This document shows, one piece after another, positions 18,347 to 29,323 of a DNA stretch of 64,000 nucleotides (position 1 is its first letter; each line of letters starts with the position of its first letter). The position numbers were made by a program, and so were the translations under genes. The notes under the pieces were generated by a model, which saw only the letters and a list, made by a program, of their open reading frames with translations, did no database searches and was not told where the DNA came from. The DNA is from Rhizomicrobium sp. (lineage in GTDB: Bacteria > Pseudomonadota > Alphaproteobacteria > Micropepsales > Micropepsaceae), in assembly GCA_037200385.1 (NCBI GenBank), contig JBBCGL010000001.1:558001-622000 (forward strand), written 5' to 3'.

Positions 18347-18832
18347 ATGACTTTCGATACCCGGGCTTTCCGCAATGCGCTGGGCTCCTTCCCGACCGGA
18401 GTCGCCGTCGTGACCACGGCGGTGAGCGCGGAGCATCATCTCGGCATCACGGTCAATTCCTTCACCTCGGTCTCGCTGGATCCGCCGCTGGTGCTGTGGT
18501 GCATGGACAAGAAGTCGGACCGCTATCATGCGTTCAGCAAGGCGAAGTCCTACACCGTCAGCATCCTGGGCACGGCGCATCAGGAGGTGTCGTCGCGGCT
18601 TGCCAAGCAGGGCAATCACAGCCTCGACGGCATCGCGCTGCGCGCGACCAAGCTGGGACCGCCGGCACTGGCCGACGCCTTGGCATTCTTCGAATGCGAA
18701 GCGGAGAGCGTGCACGACGCCGGCGATCATGCGATCCTGATCGGACGGGTGGTCGATTTCTCGCGCCATGAGGAGGGCGCGCCGCTGGTCTTCTTCCGCG
18801 GCAAGTATGGCGCGCTGGCACAGGCGGGCTGA
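18347..18832 (+). CDS. Flavin reductase-domain protein
   Basis: 161 residues. FMN-binding split-barrel of the flavin reductase family: FRNALGSFPTGVAVVTT, GITVNSFTSVSLDPPLVLWC and VSILGTAHQEVSSRLA are typical. Such proteins reduce FMN/FAD with NAD(P)H for a partner monooxygenase. No monooxygenase gene lies near, so the partner is unknown. It is divergent from motB with 121 bases between. Confidence 0.88.
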   Translation: MTFDTRAFRNALGSFPTGVAVVTTAVSAEHHLGITVNSFTSVSLDPPLVLWCMDKKSDRYHAFSKAKSYTVSILGTAHQEVSSRLAKQGNHSLDGIALRATKLGPPALADALAFFECEAESVHDAGDHAILIGRVVDFSRHEEGAPLVFFRGKYGALAQAG

Positions 18833-19219
18833 CATCCGGACAGGCGGTCGCCGCGACACCGTTCGAGGACTGATCGAGTCGATGCCAATGCCGTGCTGCG
18901 ATCGGCACGTGGCCGGCCATTTTACCCAAGCCCGCGCATGGCGGTACTGCCAGCAGCAACTTGAGCGGAAACGCGGTGCCGAGCGGCGCCGCCGTCACTG
19001 TTTTCCATCTCCGCGCCGCCCGCGTTTCCCCGCCCGAAAACCAGGGTTTTGAAAGCGTGTGGGATGCAAAAATGACGCTCTTTGCTGGGAAAAGCGGCTG
19101 TCATCTTAGCTTCACAAAACCGTCACTGCGCCGTCGCGCGGCGCTGCGAAGACCGCGCCGGGCAGAGGGCGCGGCGTATTTTGACGTTCCTCTCCAAACC
19201 AATTTGAGAGAGGGTCTCT
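18833..19219. other. Intergenic promoter region of the porin-pstS unit
   Basis: 387 bases without a supported gene. The part from 19098 on holds a Pho-box repeat array. A possible -10-like TATTTT lies at 19177-19182. The SD AGAGAGGG (19207-19214) precedes the porin start. Confidence 0.6.
19098..19137 (+). promoter_or_regulatory. Pho box (PhoB-binding direct repeats)
   Basis: Three to four 7-base direct repeats in 11-base phase: CTGTCAT at 19098-19104, GCTTCAC at 19109-19115, CCGTCAC at 19120-19126 and a weaker CCGTCGC at 19131-19137. Each pair is separated by four bases (CTTA, AAAA, TGCG). This matches the known PhoB consensus CTGTCAT-N4-CTGTCAC. It lies about 85-120 bases upstream of a phosphate-type porin gene followed by pstS, so phosphate-starvation induction is very likely. 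Confidence 0.82.
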
Positions 19220-20836
19220 ATGAAGGGGAAGTCGTTGTTGATGGCCGGTGTTGCGGTCGTCGCCTTGGTCGCATCTGCGGATGCCGGCCTCGCCAAATCC
19301 ACTCCGTCCTATGGTGATGCGTCGGCGCCCGCGTCGGCCTCTTCGGGTCCGAGCAATGCCGAACTCGCGGCGCGCATCGACGCGCTCGAAGCCGAGCTCG
19401 CCGCCGCCGAAGAGCATCGCAGCGCGGACCATACCCGCCTCTCGACGCTCGAGCAGAATTTCAACGACGTGACGTGGTCGTTCGACAATGGCCGCCCGCA
19501 GATCAAGTCGGGCGACGGCCGCTTCACGATGGCGATCCGCGCCCGCTTCCAGGCCGACTTCGCCGGCTTCTCGCAGGACTCGACGCATCCGGCCGGCTTC
19601 GCCGGTCCGCGCGATCTGTCGACCGGCGCCGTGATGCGCCGCGCTTATATCGGCATCGAGGGCAAGGCCTATAACGACTTCGCCTACGAACTGCGCCTCA
19701 ATGCCGGCGGCACGAACGGCGGCAGCGCCGGTGCCGGTGGCGTTCCGACCGCGGGTGAGGGCGATCCGCTGCTCAACAAGGCGGTCATCTCCTACACGGG
19801 CATCGCGAACACCCACGTCAATGTGGGCGTGATCGAGCCGTCCTTCATGTTCGAAGGCACGACGTCCTCGGCCTCGCTGATCTTCCTCGAGCGTCCCGAG
19901 ATCGACAACATCGCCGCCGACTCCTTCGGCGCCGGCGACTCGCGCCGCGGTATCGAAGTCGGCTGGGCGCGCAGCGATGCGCTGTGGGCCGGCGACAACC
20001 TGACCGGCACGATCGCCTTCACCGGCGACAAGACGGGCTCGACCGCCAACCACGGCGCCGTCACCACCGACCAGCCGTCGGACGAAAAGAGCCAGCTCCT
20101 CGGGCGCGTCACGCAGCGCCTCTGGACGGACGGTCTGTCCAACGTCGTCATCGGCGCGAGCGGCGCGCATGTGTTCTATTCCGGCGACACGAGCACCGCG
20201 GGCGTCAACAACCCCAATGGCGGCTCGCAGACGATCAATCTCCAGGATCGTCCCGAGATTCGCGTCGACGGCACCCGCCTGATCAGCACGGGCGGCATCA
20301 ACGCCAAGACGGCGGACATGTGGGCCCTCGATTTCGGCGCCAACTGGGAGAACTTCTTCCTCGGCGGCGAATACACGCAGTTCACCCTGGATCGCCTGAC
20401 GGCGGCCGGCAGCAACGTCGTGAAGGACCATCCGACCTTCAGCGGCTGGTATGTCGAAGGTTCGTGGATCCTGACCGGCGAGACCAAGTCGTTCACCACC
20501 TCGGCGCTCAACAACGAGACCGGCGGCTTCCAGGCCCCGGTGGCGTCGCGGCCCTTCTCGTTCTCGGGCGACTCGTGGGGCGCCTGGGAACTCGCGGTCC
20601 GCTATAGCGACACCGACCTGAACTGGAACACCGCCGTCACGTCCGGCACGCATGCGGGTGTCGCCGGCGGCGACGAACGGGTCGTTGCCGTCGCGCTGAA
20701 CTGGTACCTGAACCGCAACGTCCGCGTGATGATCGACGACAATATCGTCAAGGTGAACAAGGGCATTCTCGGCAATCTGCATCGCGACGACCAGGATCTG
20801 AACATCGTCGGCGTCCGCCTGCAGTTCGCCAACTAA
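19220..20836 (+). CDS. Phosphate-selective porin (OprO/OprP family)
   Basis: 538 residues. A signal peptide (MKGKSLLMAGVAVVALVASA) is followed by a short coiled coil (about 50-80, ARIDALEAELAAAEEHRSAD), which forms a trimer-stabilising stalk, and then a beta-barrel with FTMAIRARFQADFAGFSQD and repeated aromatic strands ending in the C-terminal LNIVGVRLQFAN with the terminal aromatic barrel signal. OprP-type porins pass phosphate or polyphosphate through the outer membrane. The Pho box upstream and pstS downstream support a phosphate role. Confidence 0.9.
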   Translation: MKGKSLLMAGVAVVALVASADAGLAKSTPSYGDASAPASASSGPSNAELAARIDALEAELAAAEEHRSADHTRLSTLEQNFNDVTWSFDNGRPQIKSGDGRFTMAIRARFQADFAGFSQDSTHPAGFAGPRDLSTGAVMRRAYIGIEGKAYNDFAYELRLNAGGTNGGSAGAGGVPTAGEGDPLLNKAVISYTGIANTHVNVGVIEPSFMFEGTTSSASLIFLERPEIDNIAADSFGAGDSRRGIEVGWARSDALWAGDNLTGTIAFTGDKTGSTANHGAVTTDQPSDEKSQLLGRVTQRLWTDGLSNVVIGASGAHVFYSGDTSTAGVNNPNGGSQTINLQDRPEIRVDGTRLISTGGINAKTADMWALDFGANWENFFLGGEYTQFTLDRLTAAGSNVVKDHPTFSGWYVEGSWILTGETKSFTTSALNNETGGFQAPVASRPFSFSGDSWGAWELAVRYSDTDLNWNTAVTSGTHAGVAGGDERVVAVALNWYLNRNVRVMIDDNIVKVNKGILGNLHRDDQDLNIVGVRLQFAN

Positions 20837-20855
20837 GACCGTTTGGGGCAAAACC

Positions 20856-20880
20856 GGGAGAGGCCCAGAAAGCCTCTCCC
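20856..20880 (+). promoter_or_regulatory. Intercistronic hairpin between porin and pstS
   Basis: A 9-base perfect stem GGGAGAGGC/GCCTCTCCC with a 7-base loop and no U-run after it. It lies 19 bases after the porin stop and 18 bases before the pstS start. It probably protects the porin mRNA end or partly attenuates, giving different porin and PstS levels from one Pho promoter. Confidence 0.6.
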
Positions 20881-20898
20881 AGACCGAAAGAGGATCAC

Positions 20899-21930
20899 AT
20901 GAAAATCTCTAGACTCATCACGGGCGCCGTTGCGGGGCTCGCCCTCGCGGCGACCGCGGCGGTCGCGGCCGGAAGCATCTCCGGCGCGGGCGCGACCTTC
21001 CCCTATCCGATCTATGCCAAATGGGCGTCGCTCTATAAGGGCGTGAGCGGCACGGGCCTGAACTATCAGTCCATCGGTTCGGGCGGCGGCATCGCGCAGA
21101 TCAAGGCCAAGACGGTGACGTTCGGCGCGACCGACGCGCCGCTGTCGAAGGCGCAGCTCGACCAGGCCGGCCTGACCCAGTTCCCGACCGTGATCGGCGG
21201 CGTCGTGCCGGTGATCAACGTGCGCGGCGTGGGCAACGGCCAGCTCGTGCTGGACGGCAAGACCCTTGCCGACATCTATGCCGGCAAGATCGCGCGCTGG
21301 AGCGATCCGGCGATCAAGCGGCTGAACCCCGGCGCCAATCTGCCGGACCAGGCGATCGCGGTCGTCCATCGTTCGGACGCCTCGGGCACCTCGTTCATCT
21401 TCACGACCTTCCTGTCGCGCGTCAGCGGCGACTGGAAGTCCAATGTCGGCGCCGCGACTTCGGTCGACTGGCCGGTCGGCATCGGCGCGAAGGGCAATGA
21501 AGGCGTGGCCGGCAACGTCGCCCAGGCGGCGGGCGCCATCGGCTATGTCGAATACGCCTATGCCAAGCAGAACCACCTCAACGCGATCCGCATGATCAAC
21601 AAGTCGGGCAAGACGGTCTCGCCGACCGTCGATGCGTTCAAGGCCGCTGCCGCGAACGCCGACTGGGCAGGCGCCGCGAACAACGGCTTCTACATCATCC
21701 TGGTCGACCAAGGCGGCGATGCGTCGTGGCCGATCACGGCGACGACCTACATCCTCGTCTACAAGCAGCCGGTCGACCCGGCCGCGACGGCCGAGACGCT
21801 GAAGTTCTTCAAATGGGCCTACGCGAATGGCGACGAAGCGGCGCTGGGCCTCGACTATGTCCCGCTCCCGCAGAACGCCGTCCAGGCGATCGAGGCCAGC
21901 TGGAAGCAGGTCCAGGGTTCCGGCTTCTAA
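20899..21930 (+). CDS. pstS: Phosphate ABC transporter substrate-binding protein PstS
   Basis: 343 residues. A signal peptide (MKISRLITGAVAGLALAATA) is followed by a PstS-type periplasmic binding fold: SISGAGATFPYPIYAKWA, YQSIGSGGGIAQI with the phosphate-binding Ser/Gly, FGATDAPL and VHRSDASGTSFIFTTFLS. It captures inorganic phosphate for the PstCAB importer. The pstCAB and phoU genes are not in the window; here pstS is paired with a porin instead. SD AAGAGGA precedes the ATG. Confidence 0.95.
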   Translation: MKISRLITGAVAGLALAATAAVAAGSISGAGATFPYPIYAKWASLYKGVSGTGLNYQSIGSGGGIAQIKAKTVTFGATDAPLSKAQLDQAGLTQFPTVIGGVVPVINVRGVGNGQLVLDGKTLADIYAGKIARWSDPAIKRLNPGANLPDQAIAVVHRSDASGTSFIFTTFLSRVSGDWKSNVGAATSVDWPVGIGAKGNEGVAGNVAQAAGAIGYVEYAYAKQNHLNAIRMINKSGKTVSPTVDAFKAAAANADWAGAANNGFYIILVDQGGDASWPITATTYILVYKQPVDPAATAETLKFFKWAYANGDEAALGLDYVPLPQNAVQAIEASWKQVQGSGF

Positions 21931-21954
21931 GAGACCGGATTCGATGTTTGCGCC

Positions 21955-21985
21955 AGGGGCGGACGCAAGTCCGCCCCTGTTGCTT
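21955..21985 (+). terminator. Rho-independent terminator after pstS
   Basis: A perfect 10-base stem AGGGGCGGAC/GTCCGCCCCT with a GCAA tetraloop, followed by GTTGCTTTT. It lies 25 bases after the pstS stop and ends the porin-pstS transcript. Confidence 0.85.
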
Positions 21986-22235
21986 TTGGCCTGCCGGAGA
22001 CCAGCGGCGGCGCCGCATGACCTGCTGGACGGCTGCACGAGACCGCGACCGGGGGTCGCAAGGGCAGAGGAGCCAGGCCAGCCCGCTTCGGCGGCCAGGC
22101 TGTCACAAGACCGCCAAGCCACAAAAAGCGGCCGGAAAGGCTACAGAGCGCCCAGCGGCGACGTTGCGCAGGGCTCTGGCCCAGCACGCTGGATGGCACG
22201 CAAGCCGATTAAGAAGCCAGCTTAAGGTCTTGCAT

Positions 22236-22261
22236 GATAATATAACGCGCCTTATGTTATC
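22236..22261. promoter_or_regulatory. Inverted-repeat operator of the efflux operon
   Basis: GATAATATAA-CGCGCC-TTATGTTATC: 10-base arms matching at 9 of 10 positions, AT-rich in a GC-rich genome. It sits 20 bases upstream of the TTG start of a MarR regulator that heads the operon. The size and position fit an autoregulatory MarR binding site overlapping the promoter. The 350-base region 21931-22280 also holds the pstS terminator; nothing else was seen in it. Confidence 0.7.
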
Positions 22262-22280
22262 AGAACTAAGGAATTGAGCC

Positions 22281-22760
22281 TTGAGCCTGATGACGGAATC
22301 CTTCGACCGCGACCTGCTGATCGTCCTGCACGATGTCGCCCGCACCCTGCGGACGCGATTCGACCAGAAGGCGCGCGCCAGCCACGCGATGACCCGGGCG
22401 CAGTGGGTGATCCTGTCGCGTCTCGATCGCCAGCCCGGGATGTCGCAGAACGAGCTCGCGACGATCTGCGAGGTGGAGCCGATCACCGTCGCGCGCCTGG
22501 TGGACCGTCTCGAAACGCGGGGGCTCGTCGAGCGCCGCAACGATCCGTCGGACCGCCGCATCCGCCGCCTTCACCTGCTGCCTGCGGCAAAGCCGATCCT
22601 TGAAACCATCGCCGCCACGCGCGAGTTCATGAACCAGCGCATCACCGCCGGCCTCGACGAGAAAACACGCGAGTCGTTGATCGACGCGCTGTTGGTGATC
22701 AAAGAGAACCTTGCAAACGAAGCCCTCGCAGAACCCACGCTGATCGAGGCTGGAGAATAG
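22281..22760 (+). CDS. MarR-family transcriptional regulator
   Basis: 159 residues from TTG at 22281, favoured because AAGGA lies 8 bases upstream; ATG at 22290 has none at proper distance. The winged helix-turn-helix reads MTRAQWVILSRLDRQPGMSQ, ICEVEPITVARLVDRLETRG and the wing ERRNDPSDRRIRRLHL. It heads an operon with emrA/emrB-like genes 10 bases downstream and probably represses it through the palindrome at 22236, being released by efflux substrates. Confidence 0.9.
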   Translation: MSLMTESFDRDLLIVLHDVARTLRTRFDQKARASHAMTRAQWVILSRLDRQPGMSQNELATICEVEPITVARLVDRLETRGLVERRNDPSDRRIRRLHLLPAAKPILETIAATREFMNQRITAGLDEKTRESLIDALLVIKENLANEALAEPTLIEAGE

Positions 22761-22770
22761 AAAGAACGAC

Positions 22771-23904
22771 ATGTCCGTGAGATCCGATTCCGTCAATTAT
22801 GTCCCGCCCGGCACCGGGGGACGCATCCGCGATTGGCTCGGTGCCATCTGGGGCGACAGGGCGCGGCTGCGCCGCATCCTGATGTATTGGGGCGTGGGCC
22901 TTGTCGCCGCGATCGCCGCCCTCCTGTATTTCACCGGCGGGCGCTACGTCACCACGGACGACGCCTATGTCCATGCCGCCAAGCTGATGGTGTCGACCGA
23001 CGTCTCGGGCCTCGTCCAGACGGTGAACGTGCGCGAAGGTCAGCACGTGAAGACGGGCGAGGTGCTCTTCACGCTCGACCCCAAGCCGTTCCAGATCGCG
23101 CTCGACAACGCCAAGGCGGCGCTGGCGCAGACCGTGCTCGACGTCGAAGGCACGCGCGCGCAATACCGGTCCATCCTCGGCCAGATCGCCTCGCAACAGG
23201 CGCAGGTCGTGCTCGCCGGGCAGACCTACAACCGCTATGCGGCACTGCAGCGCCAGAACGCCATCGCCGGCACGCAGGTCGACCAGGCGCGCGGCACGCT
23301 GGTGAGCGCGCAGGCCACGCTGGTCTCGCTGCAGCAGCAGGCGCGGCAGACGCTGGCCCAGCTCAACGGCAATCCCGATATCTCGGCGACGCAGACGCCG
23401 GCCTACAAGCGCGCGCTGGCGACCGTCGCCGAAGCGCAGCGCCAGCTCGACCACACGGTCGTGCGCGCGCCGTTCGACGGCGTGGTCGGCGAGGTCGATT
23501 CGCTGCAGCCGGGCACGCTGGTGATCTCCGCCATGTCGGCCTTCACCACGACCAGCGCGGTCGGCCTCGTCTCGTCGAAGGATCTGTGGATCGACGCGAA
23601 CATGAAGGAGACCGACCTGACCTATGCGCGGTCCGGAAACCCGGTCGACATCACGGTCGACACCTATCCGAGCTGCTCGTGGACCGGCAAGGTCGACGCG
23701 GTCTCGGCCGCCTCGGACAGCTCGTTCTCGCCGCTGCCGGCGGAGAACGGAAGCGGCAACTGGGTGAAGGTCGTCCAGCGCATTCCGACCCGCATCAAGA
23801 TCATCGGCAGCACGTGTTCCAATGTCACGCTGAGCTCGGGCATGAGCGCGACGGTCTCGATCGATACCGGTCACCGCCGCTGGTACCGCATGTTCAACGG
23901 GTAA
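22771..23904 (+). CDS. emrA: HlyD/EmrA-type membrane fusion protein
   Basis: 377 residues. One N-terminal membrane helix (about 37-56) is followed by a biotinyl-lipoyl half (TTDDAYVHAAKLMVSTDVSG and VNVREGQHVKTGEVLF), an alpha-hairpin with Gln/Ala-rich heptads (about 110-225), then the second lipoyl half (LDHTVVRAPFDGVVGEVDSL). It links the inner-membrane EmrB pump to an outer-membrane channel in drug extrusion. The gene is 6 bases from emrB. No TolC-like gene is nearby. Confidence 0.92.
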   Translation: MSVRSDSVNYVPPGTGGRIRDWLGAIWGDRARLRRILMYWGVGLVAAIAALLYFTGGRYVTTDDAYVHAAKLMVSTDVSGLVQTVNVREGQHVKTGEVLFTLDPKPFQIALDNAKAALAQTVLDVEGTRAQYRSILGQIASQQAQVVLAGQTYNRYAALQRQNAIAGTQVDQARGTLVSAQATLVSLQQQARQTLAQLNGNPDISATQTPAYKRALATVAEAQRQLDHTVVRAPFDGVVGEVDSLQPGTLVISAMSAFTTTSAVGLVSSKDLWIDANMKETDLTYARSGNPVDITVDTYPSCSWTGKVDAVSAASDSSFSPLPAENGSGNWVKVVQRIPTRIKIIGSTCSNVTLSSGMSATVSIDTGHRRWYRMFNG

Positions 23905-23910
23905 GGGACG

Positions 23911-25476
23911 ATGTCGGCGCACGCCCCCGCCGTTCACACGGCCGAAGCCTATGACAGCAAGCTGGCGCTGTGGATCGTGCTCGCCGCGTCGATGACGGGC
24001 ACGCTCATGCAGGCGCTGGATTCGACCATCGCCAATGTCGCGCTGCCCTACATGCAGGGCGAGCTGTCGGCGTCGCGCGACCAGATCACCTGGGTCCTGA
24101 CGTCCTATATCGTCGCCGCGGCGATCATGACCGCGCCGGTGGGCTGGATCGCCTCGCGCTTCGGCAAGCGCAACTTCCTGCTGATCTCATTGACCGGCTT
24201 CACCGTCACCTCGATGATGTGCGGCCTGGCGCAGAGCCTGGAGCAGATGATCCTGTTCCGCCTGCTGCAGGGCTGTTTCGGCGCGGCGCTCTCGCCGCTC
24301 AGCCAGGCGGTGATGCTCGACCTCTACCCGCCGCACAAGCGCGGCAACATCATGGCGATCTGGGGCATGGGCGTGATGCTGGGCCCGATCCTGGGCCCGA
24401 CGCTCGGCGGCTATCTCACCGACGCGTATAGCTGGCGCTGGGTGTTCTACGTCAACGTGCCGTTCGGCATCGCGGCGGTGACCGGCATCTGGTTCTTCTT
24501 CAAGGATTCGGGGCGCACGCAAGGCCTGCGCTTCGACTGGTTCGGGTTCCTGGCCCTGGCGGTCGGCCTGGCGGCGCTGCAATTGATGCTGGATCGCGGC
24601 ACGGGGCAGGGCTGGTTCGGCTCGGGCGAGATCATCGCGGAGGCGATCGTCGCGGGAGTCGGCATCTACGTCTTCCTGGTGCACATGGTGCTGGGCAAGA
24701 ACACCTTCATCCCGATGAAGATCTTCGAGGACCGCAATTTCGTCTCCGGCCTCATCCTGATGTTCGTGATCGGCGCGGTGCTGCTGGCGAGCTCGGCGCT
24801 GCTGCCGCCCTTCCTGCAGAACCTGGCGGGGCTCAGCGTGTTCGACACCGGCATGCTGATGGCGCCGCGCGGCTTCGGCACGATGTTCGCGATGATGTTC
24901 GCGGGCCGGATGGCGCTGAAGTTCGATCCGCGCGTCCTCATGACCGTCGGTTGCTCGATGCTGCTGTGGTCGATGTGGGACATGGCGGGCTGGACGCCGG
25001 ACGTCAGCAACAACTGGCTGATCTTCGTGACCTTCATCCAGGGCGTCGGCATGGGCTTCGTGTTCGTGCCGATGAACCTGACGGCCTTCGCGACATTGCC
25101 CGGGACGTTCCGCACCGACGGAACGGCGATGACCAACCTGATGCGCAACATCGGCAGCGCCATCGGCGTCAGCGTCACCACGGCGGTGCTGGGCGGCAGC
25201 GTCCAGGTCGCGCATGCGCTGCTGACCGGCTATGCGACGCCCTTCAACCGGGCGCTGGGCGTGAACGGCCCCTCGCTGATGATGAGCACGCAGATCCCGT
25301 TCGGACTGCAAAACCTCAACAACATGATCGAATACCGCGCCCAGGTGATTGCCTTCCAGAACGACTTCCTGTTCATGTTCTACGCAAGCCTGCCGGCGCT
25401 CGCGGTGATCTGGCTGATGAAGCGGCCGCAATTCGCGCCGGGCGCGCCGAAACCCGAAGTCGAAGTAATGGAATAA
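23911..25476 (+). CDS. emrB: DHA2-family drug efflux MFS transporter (EmrB-like)
   Basis: 521 residues, about 14 membrane helices. DHA2 signatures: MQALDSTIANVALPYMQGEL in helix 1, WVLTSYIVAAAIMTAPVGWI, RFGKRNF in loop 2-3 and GPILGPTLGGYLTDAYSWRW (motif C). It exports hydrophobic compounds in exchange for protons, working with the EmrA-like protein encoded just upstream. Length is normal. Confidence 0.93.
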   Translation: MSAHAPAVHTAEAYDSKLALWIVLAASMTGTLMQALDSTIANVALPYMQGELSASRDQITWVLTSYIVAAAIMTAPVGWIASRFGKRNFLLISLTGFTVTSMMCGLAQSLEQMILFRLLQGCFGAALSPLSQAVMLDLYPPHKRGNIMAIWGMGVMLGPILGPTLGGYLTDAYSWRWVFYVNVPFGIAAVTGIWFFFKDSGRTQGLRFDWFGFLALAVGLAALQLMLDRGTGQGWFGSGEIIAEAIVAGVGIYVFLVHMVLGKNTFIPMKIFEDRNFVSGLILMFVIGAVLLASSALLPPFLQNLAGLSVFDTGMLMAPRGFGTMFAMMFAGRMALKFDPRVLMTVGCSMLLWSMWDMAGWTPDVSNNWLIFVTFIQGVGMGFVFVPMNLTAFATLPGTFRTDGTAMTNLMRNIGSAIGVSVTTAVLGGSVQVAHALLTGYATPFNRALGVNGPSLMMSTQIPFGLQNLNNMIEYRAQVIAFQNDFLFMFYASLPALAVIWLMKRPQFAPGAPKPEVEVME

Positions 25477-25480
25477 TGCC

Positions 25481-26356
25481 ATGCGCGTCGCTTTCCTGGG
25501 ACTTGGCGTCATGGGGTACCCGATGGCGGGTCACCTGCAGCGCGCCGGTCACGACCTGACGGTCTTCAATCGCACGCCCGCGAAGGCCGAGAGCTGGGTC
25601 GCCGAATATGGCGGGGTTTCGGCACCGACGCCGGCCGAGGCCGCCGCCCATGCCGACGTCGTGCTGTCCTGCGTGGGACGCGACGACGACGTCCGCGAAG
25701 TCGCCAATGGCCGCCATGGTGCCTTCATCACGATGAAGCGCGATGCCGTCTTCGTCGACCACACGACCGCCTCGGCCGGCCTGGCGCGCGAGCTGGCGGA
25801 AGAGGCGCACCGCCGCGGCATGCATTTCGTCGACGCGCCCGTCTCCGGCGGCGAGCAGGGCGCGAAGAACGGCCAGCTGACGATCATGTGCGGCGGCACC
25901 GACGCCGCCTATGCGAAGGCCGAGCCCGTCATGGCGGCCTATGCGCGGCAGTGCCGCCTGATGGGCGATGCCGGCGCCGGACAGCTCACGAAGATGGTCA
26001 ACCAGATCTGCATCGCGGGGCTGGTGCAGGCGCTGTCCGAAGGATTGAGTTTCGCGCGCGCGGCGGGCCTCGATCCCCTCGCCGTCGTCGAGGTCATTTC
26101 GAAAGGCGCGGCGCAATCGTGGCAGATGGAGAATCGCCACAAAACTATGCTCTTGGGACAGTTTCGACATGGTTTCGCCGTAGAGTGGATGCGCAAGGAC
26201 CTTGCGATCTGCCTGGACGAGGCGCGCCGGAACGGTACGACGCTTCCCGTTACCTCCTTGGTGGATCAATTCTACGCGGAGGTAGAAAAAATGGGTGGTG
26301 AGCGTTGGGATACGTCGAGTCTGTTCGCACGCCAGGAAGCGCAGCGGACGTCGTGA
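25481..26356 (+). CDS. NAD(P)-dependent beta-hydroxyacid dehydrogenase family protein
   Basis: 291 residues. Rossmann GxGxxG motif in FLGLGVMGYPMAGHLQRAGH, the substrate-binding block DAPVSGGEQGAKNGQLTIM, and the catalytic Lys in TKMVNQICIAG. The family includes 3-hydroxyisobutyrate and tartronate semialdehyde dehydrogenases and glyoxylate/succinic semialdehyde reductases; the substrate cannot be told. Its place in an efflux operon (5 bases after emrB) suggests it modifies or detoxifies a compound linked to the pump. Confidence 0.87.
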   Translation: MRVAFLGLGVMGYPMAGHLQRAGHDLTVFNRTPAKAESWVAEYGGVSAPTPAEAAAHADVVLSCVGRDDDVREVANGRHGAFITMKRDAVFVDHTTASAGLARELAEEAHRRGMHFVDAPVSGGEQGAKNGQLTIMCGGTDAAYAKAEPVMAAYARQCRLMGDAGAGQLTKMVNQICIAGLVQALSEGLSFARAAGLDPLAVVEVISKGAAQSWQMENRHKTMLLGQFRHGFAVEWMRKDLAICLDEARRNGTTLPVTSLVDQFYAEVEKMGGERWDTSSLFARQEAQRTS

Positions 26357-26961
26357 TGGACATATCCAATTCTGGTGAGGCGCCGCAGCGCGGGCGTGCC
26401 TATCATCATGGCGATTTGCGCAACGCGCTGCTGGATGCGGCGCGGAAGATCCTCGAAGAAGAGACGCTTGCCGAGCTCAGCCTGCGGGCGGTTGCGCGTC
26501 GCGCCGGCGTCAGCCATGCCGCACCCTATCGCCATTTTCCGAATCACGAAGCTCTGCTGGTCGAACTTGCGATCGAGGGATTCGTGGAGTTGCGCGACGA
26601 GCTCGCGGCAGCGAGCAATACCGGCGACGCCGAGTCCGAGCGAATCGCGAATATCGGTGCGGCCTATATGCGGTTCGTCGGGCGGCGGCCGGAGCTGGCG
26701 AGCCTGATGTTCGGGCAGCAGCTGCCCAATCGCGATGCCTTTCCGGCGCTCGGCGCGGCGGCGGACGCGATCGGCAACGAGATCGGCACGGCGCTGCACG
26801 ACACGGCATTGGGTCTGGCCGTCTGGGCCGCCGTGCACGGTCTGGCGATGCTGGTCCTTCGCAACGTGATCGATCTGGGGCAGCGGCGCTCGGGGCTGGA
26901 CGTCTTGCCGTCGCGGGCGGAGATCATCCTGCGCAGCCTGTTCTCGACCCGCCGGGACTGA
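26356..26961 (+). CDS. TetR-family transcriptional regulator (WHG-type C-terminus)
   Basis: 201 residues from ATG at 26356, overlapping the stop of the dehydrogenase (TGATG). The N-terminal HTH reads AARKILEEETLAELSLRAVA and RRAGVSHAAPYRHFPNHEAL. The C-terminal half has the LAVWAAVHGLAMLVL pattern of the WHG/TetR_C ligand domain. It ends a five-gene operon that starts with a MarR regulator, so the operon carries two regulators of different families. Confidence 0.9.
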   Translation: MDISNSGEAPQRGRAYHHGDLRNALLDAARKILEEETLAELSLRAVARRAGVSHAAPYRHFPNHEALLVELAIEGFVELRDELAAASNTGDAESERIANIGAAYMRFVGRRPELASLMFGQQLPNRDAFPALGAAADAIGNEIGTALHDTALGLAVWAAVHGLAMLVLRNVIDLGQRRSGLDVLPSRAEIILRSLFSTRRD

Positions 26962-26985
26962 CCGCCGGGCGACGACGTGGCCGCG

Positions 26986-29225
<2,240 letters not shown>

Positions 29226-29323
29226 TCCTGCGGCGCCGGAACCTTTTTTACGGCCTTTTAAGAAATGCCACCTAGGCTACGGGCATAACAACAGGTGGGC
29301 CTCGCAAAACGCGGGGAAAGACG

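Noticed and set aside
22209-22226. CtrA-like site TTAA-N9-TTAA before the MarR operon
   Set aside because: CtrA sites need seven bases between the half-sites; here there are nine.
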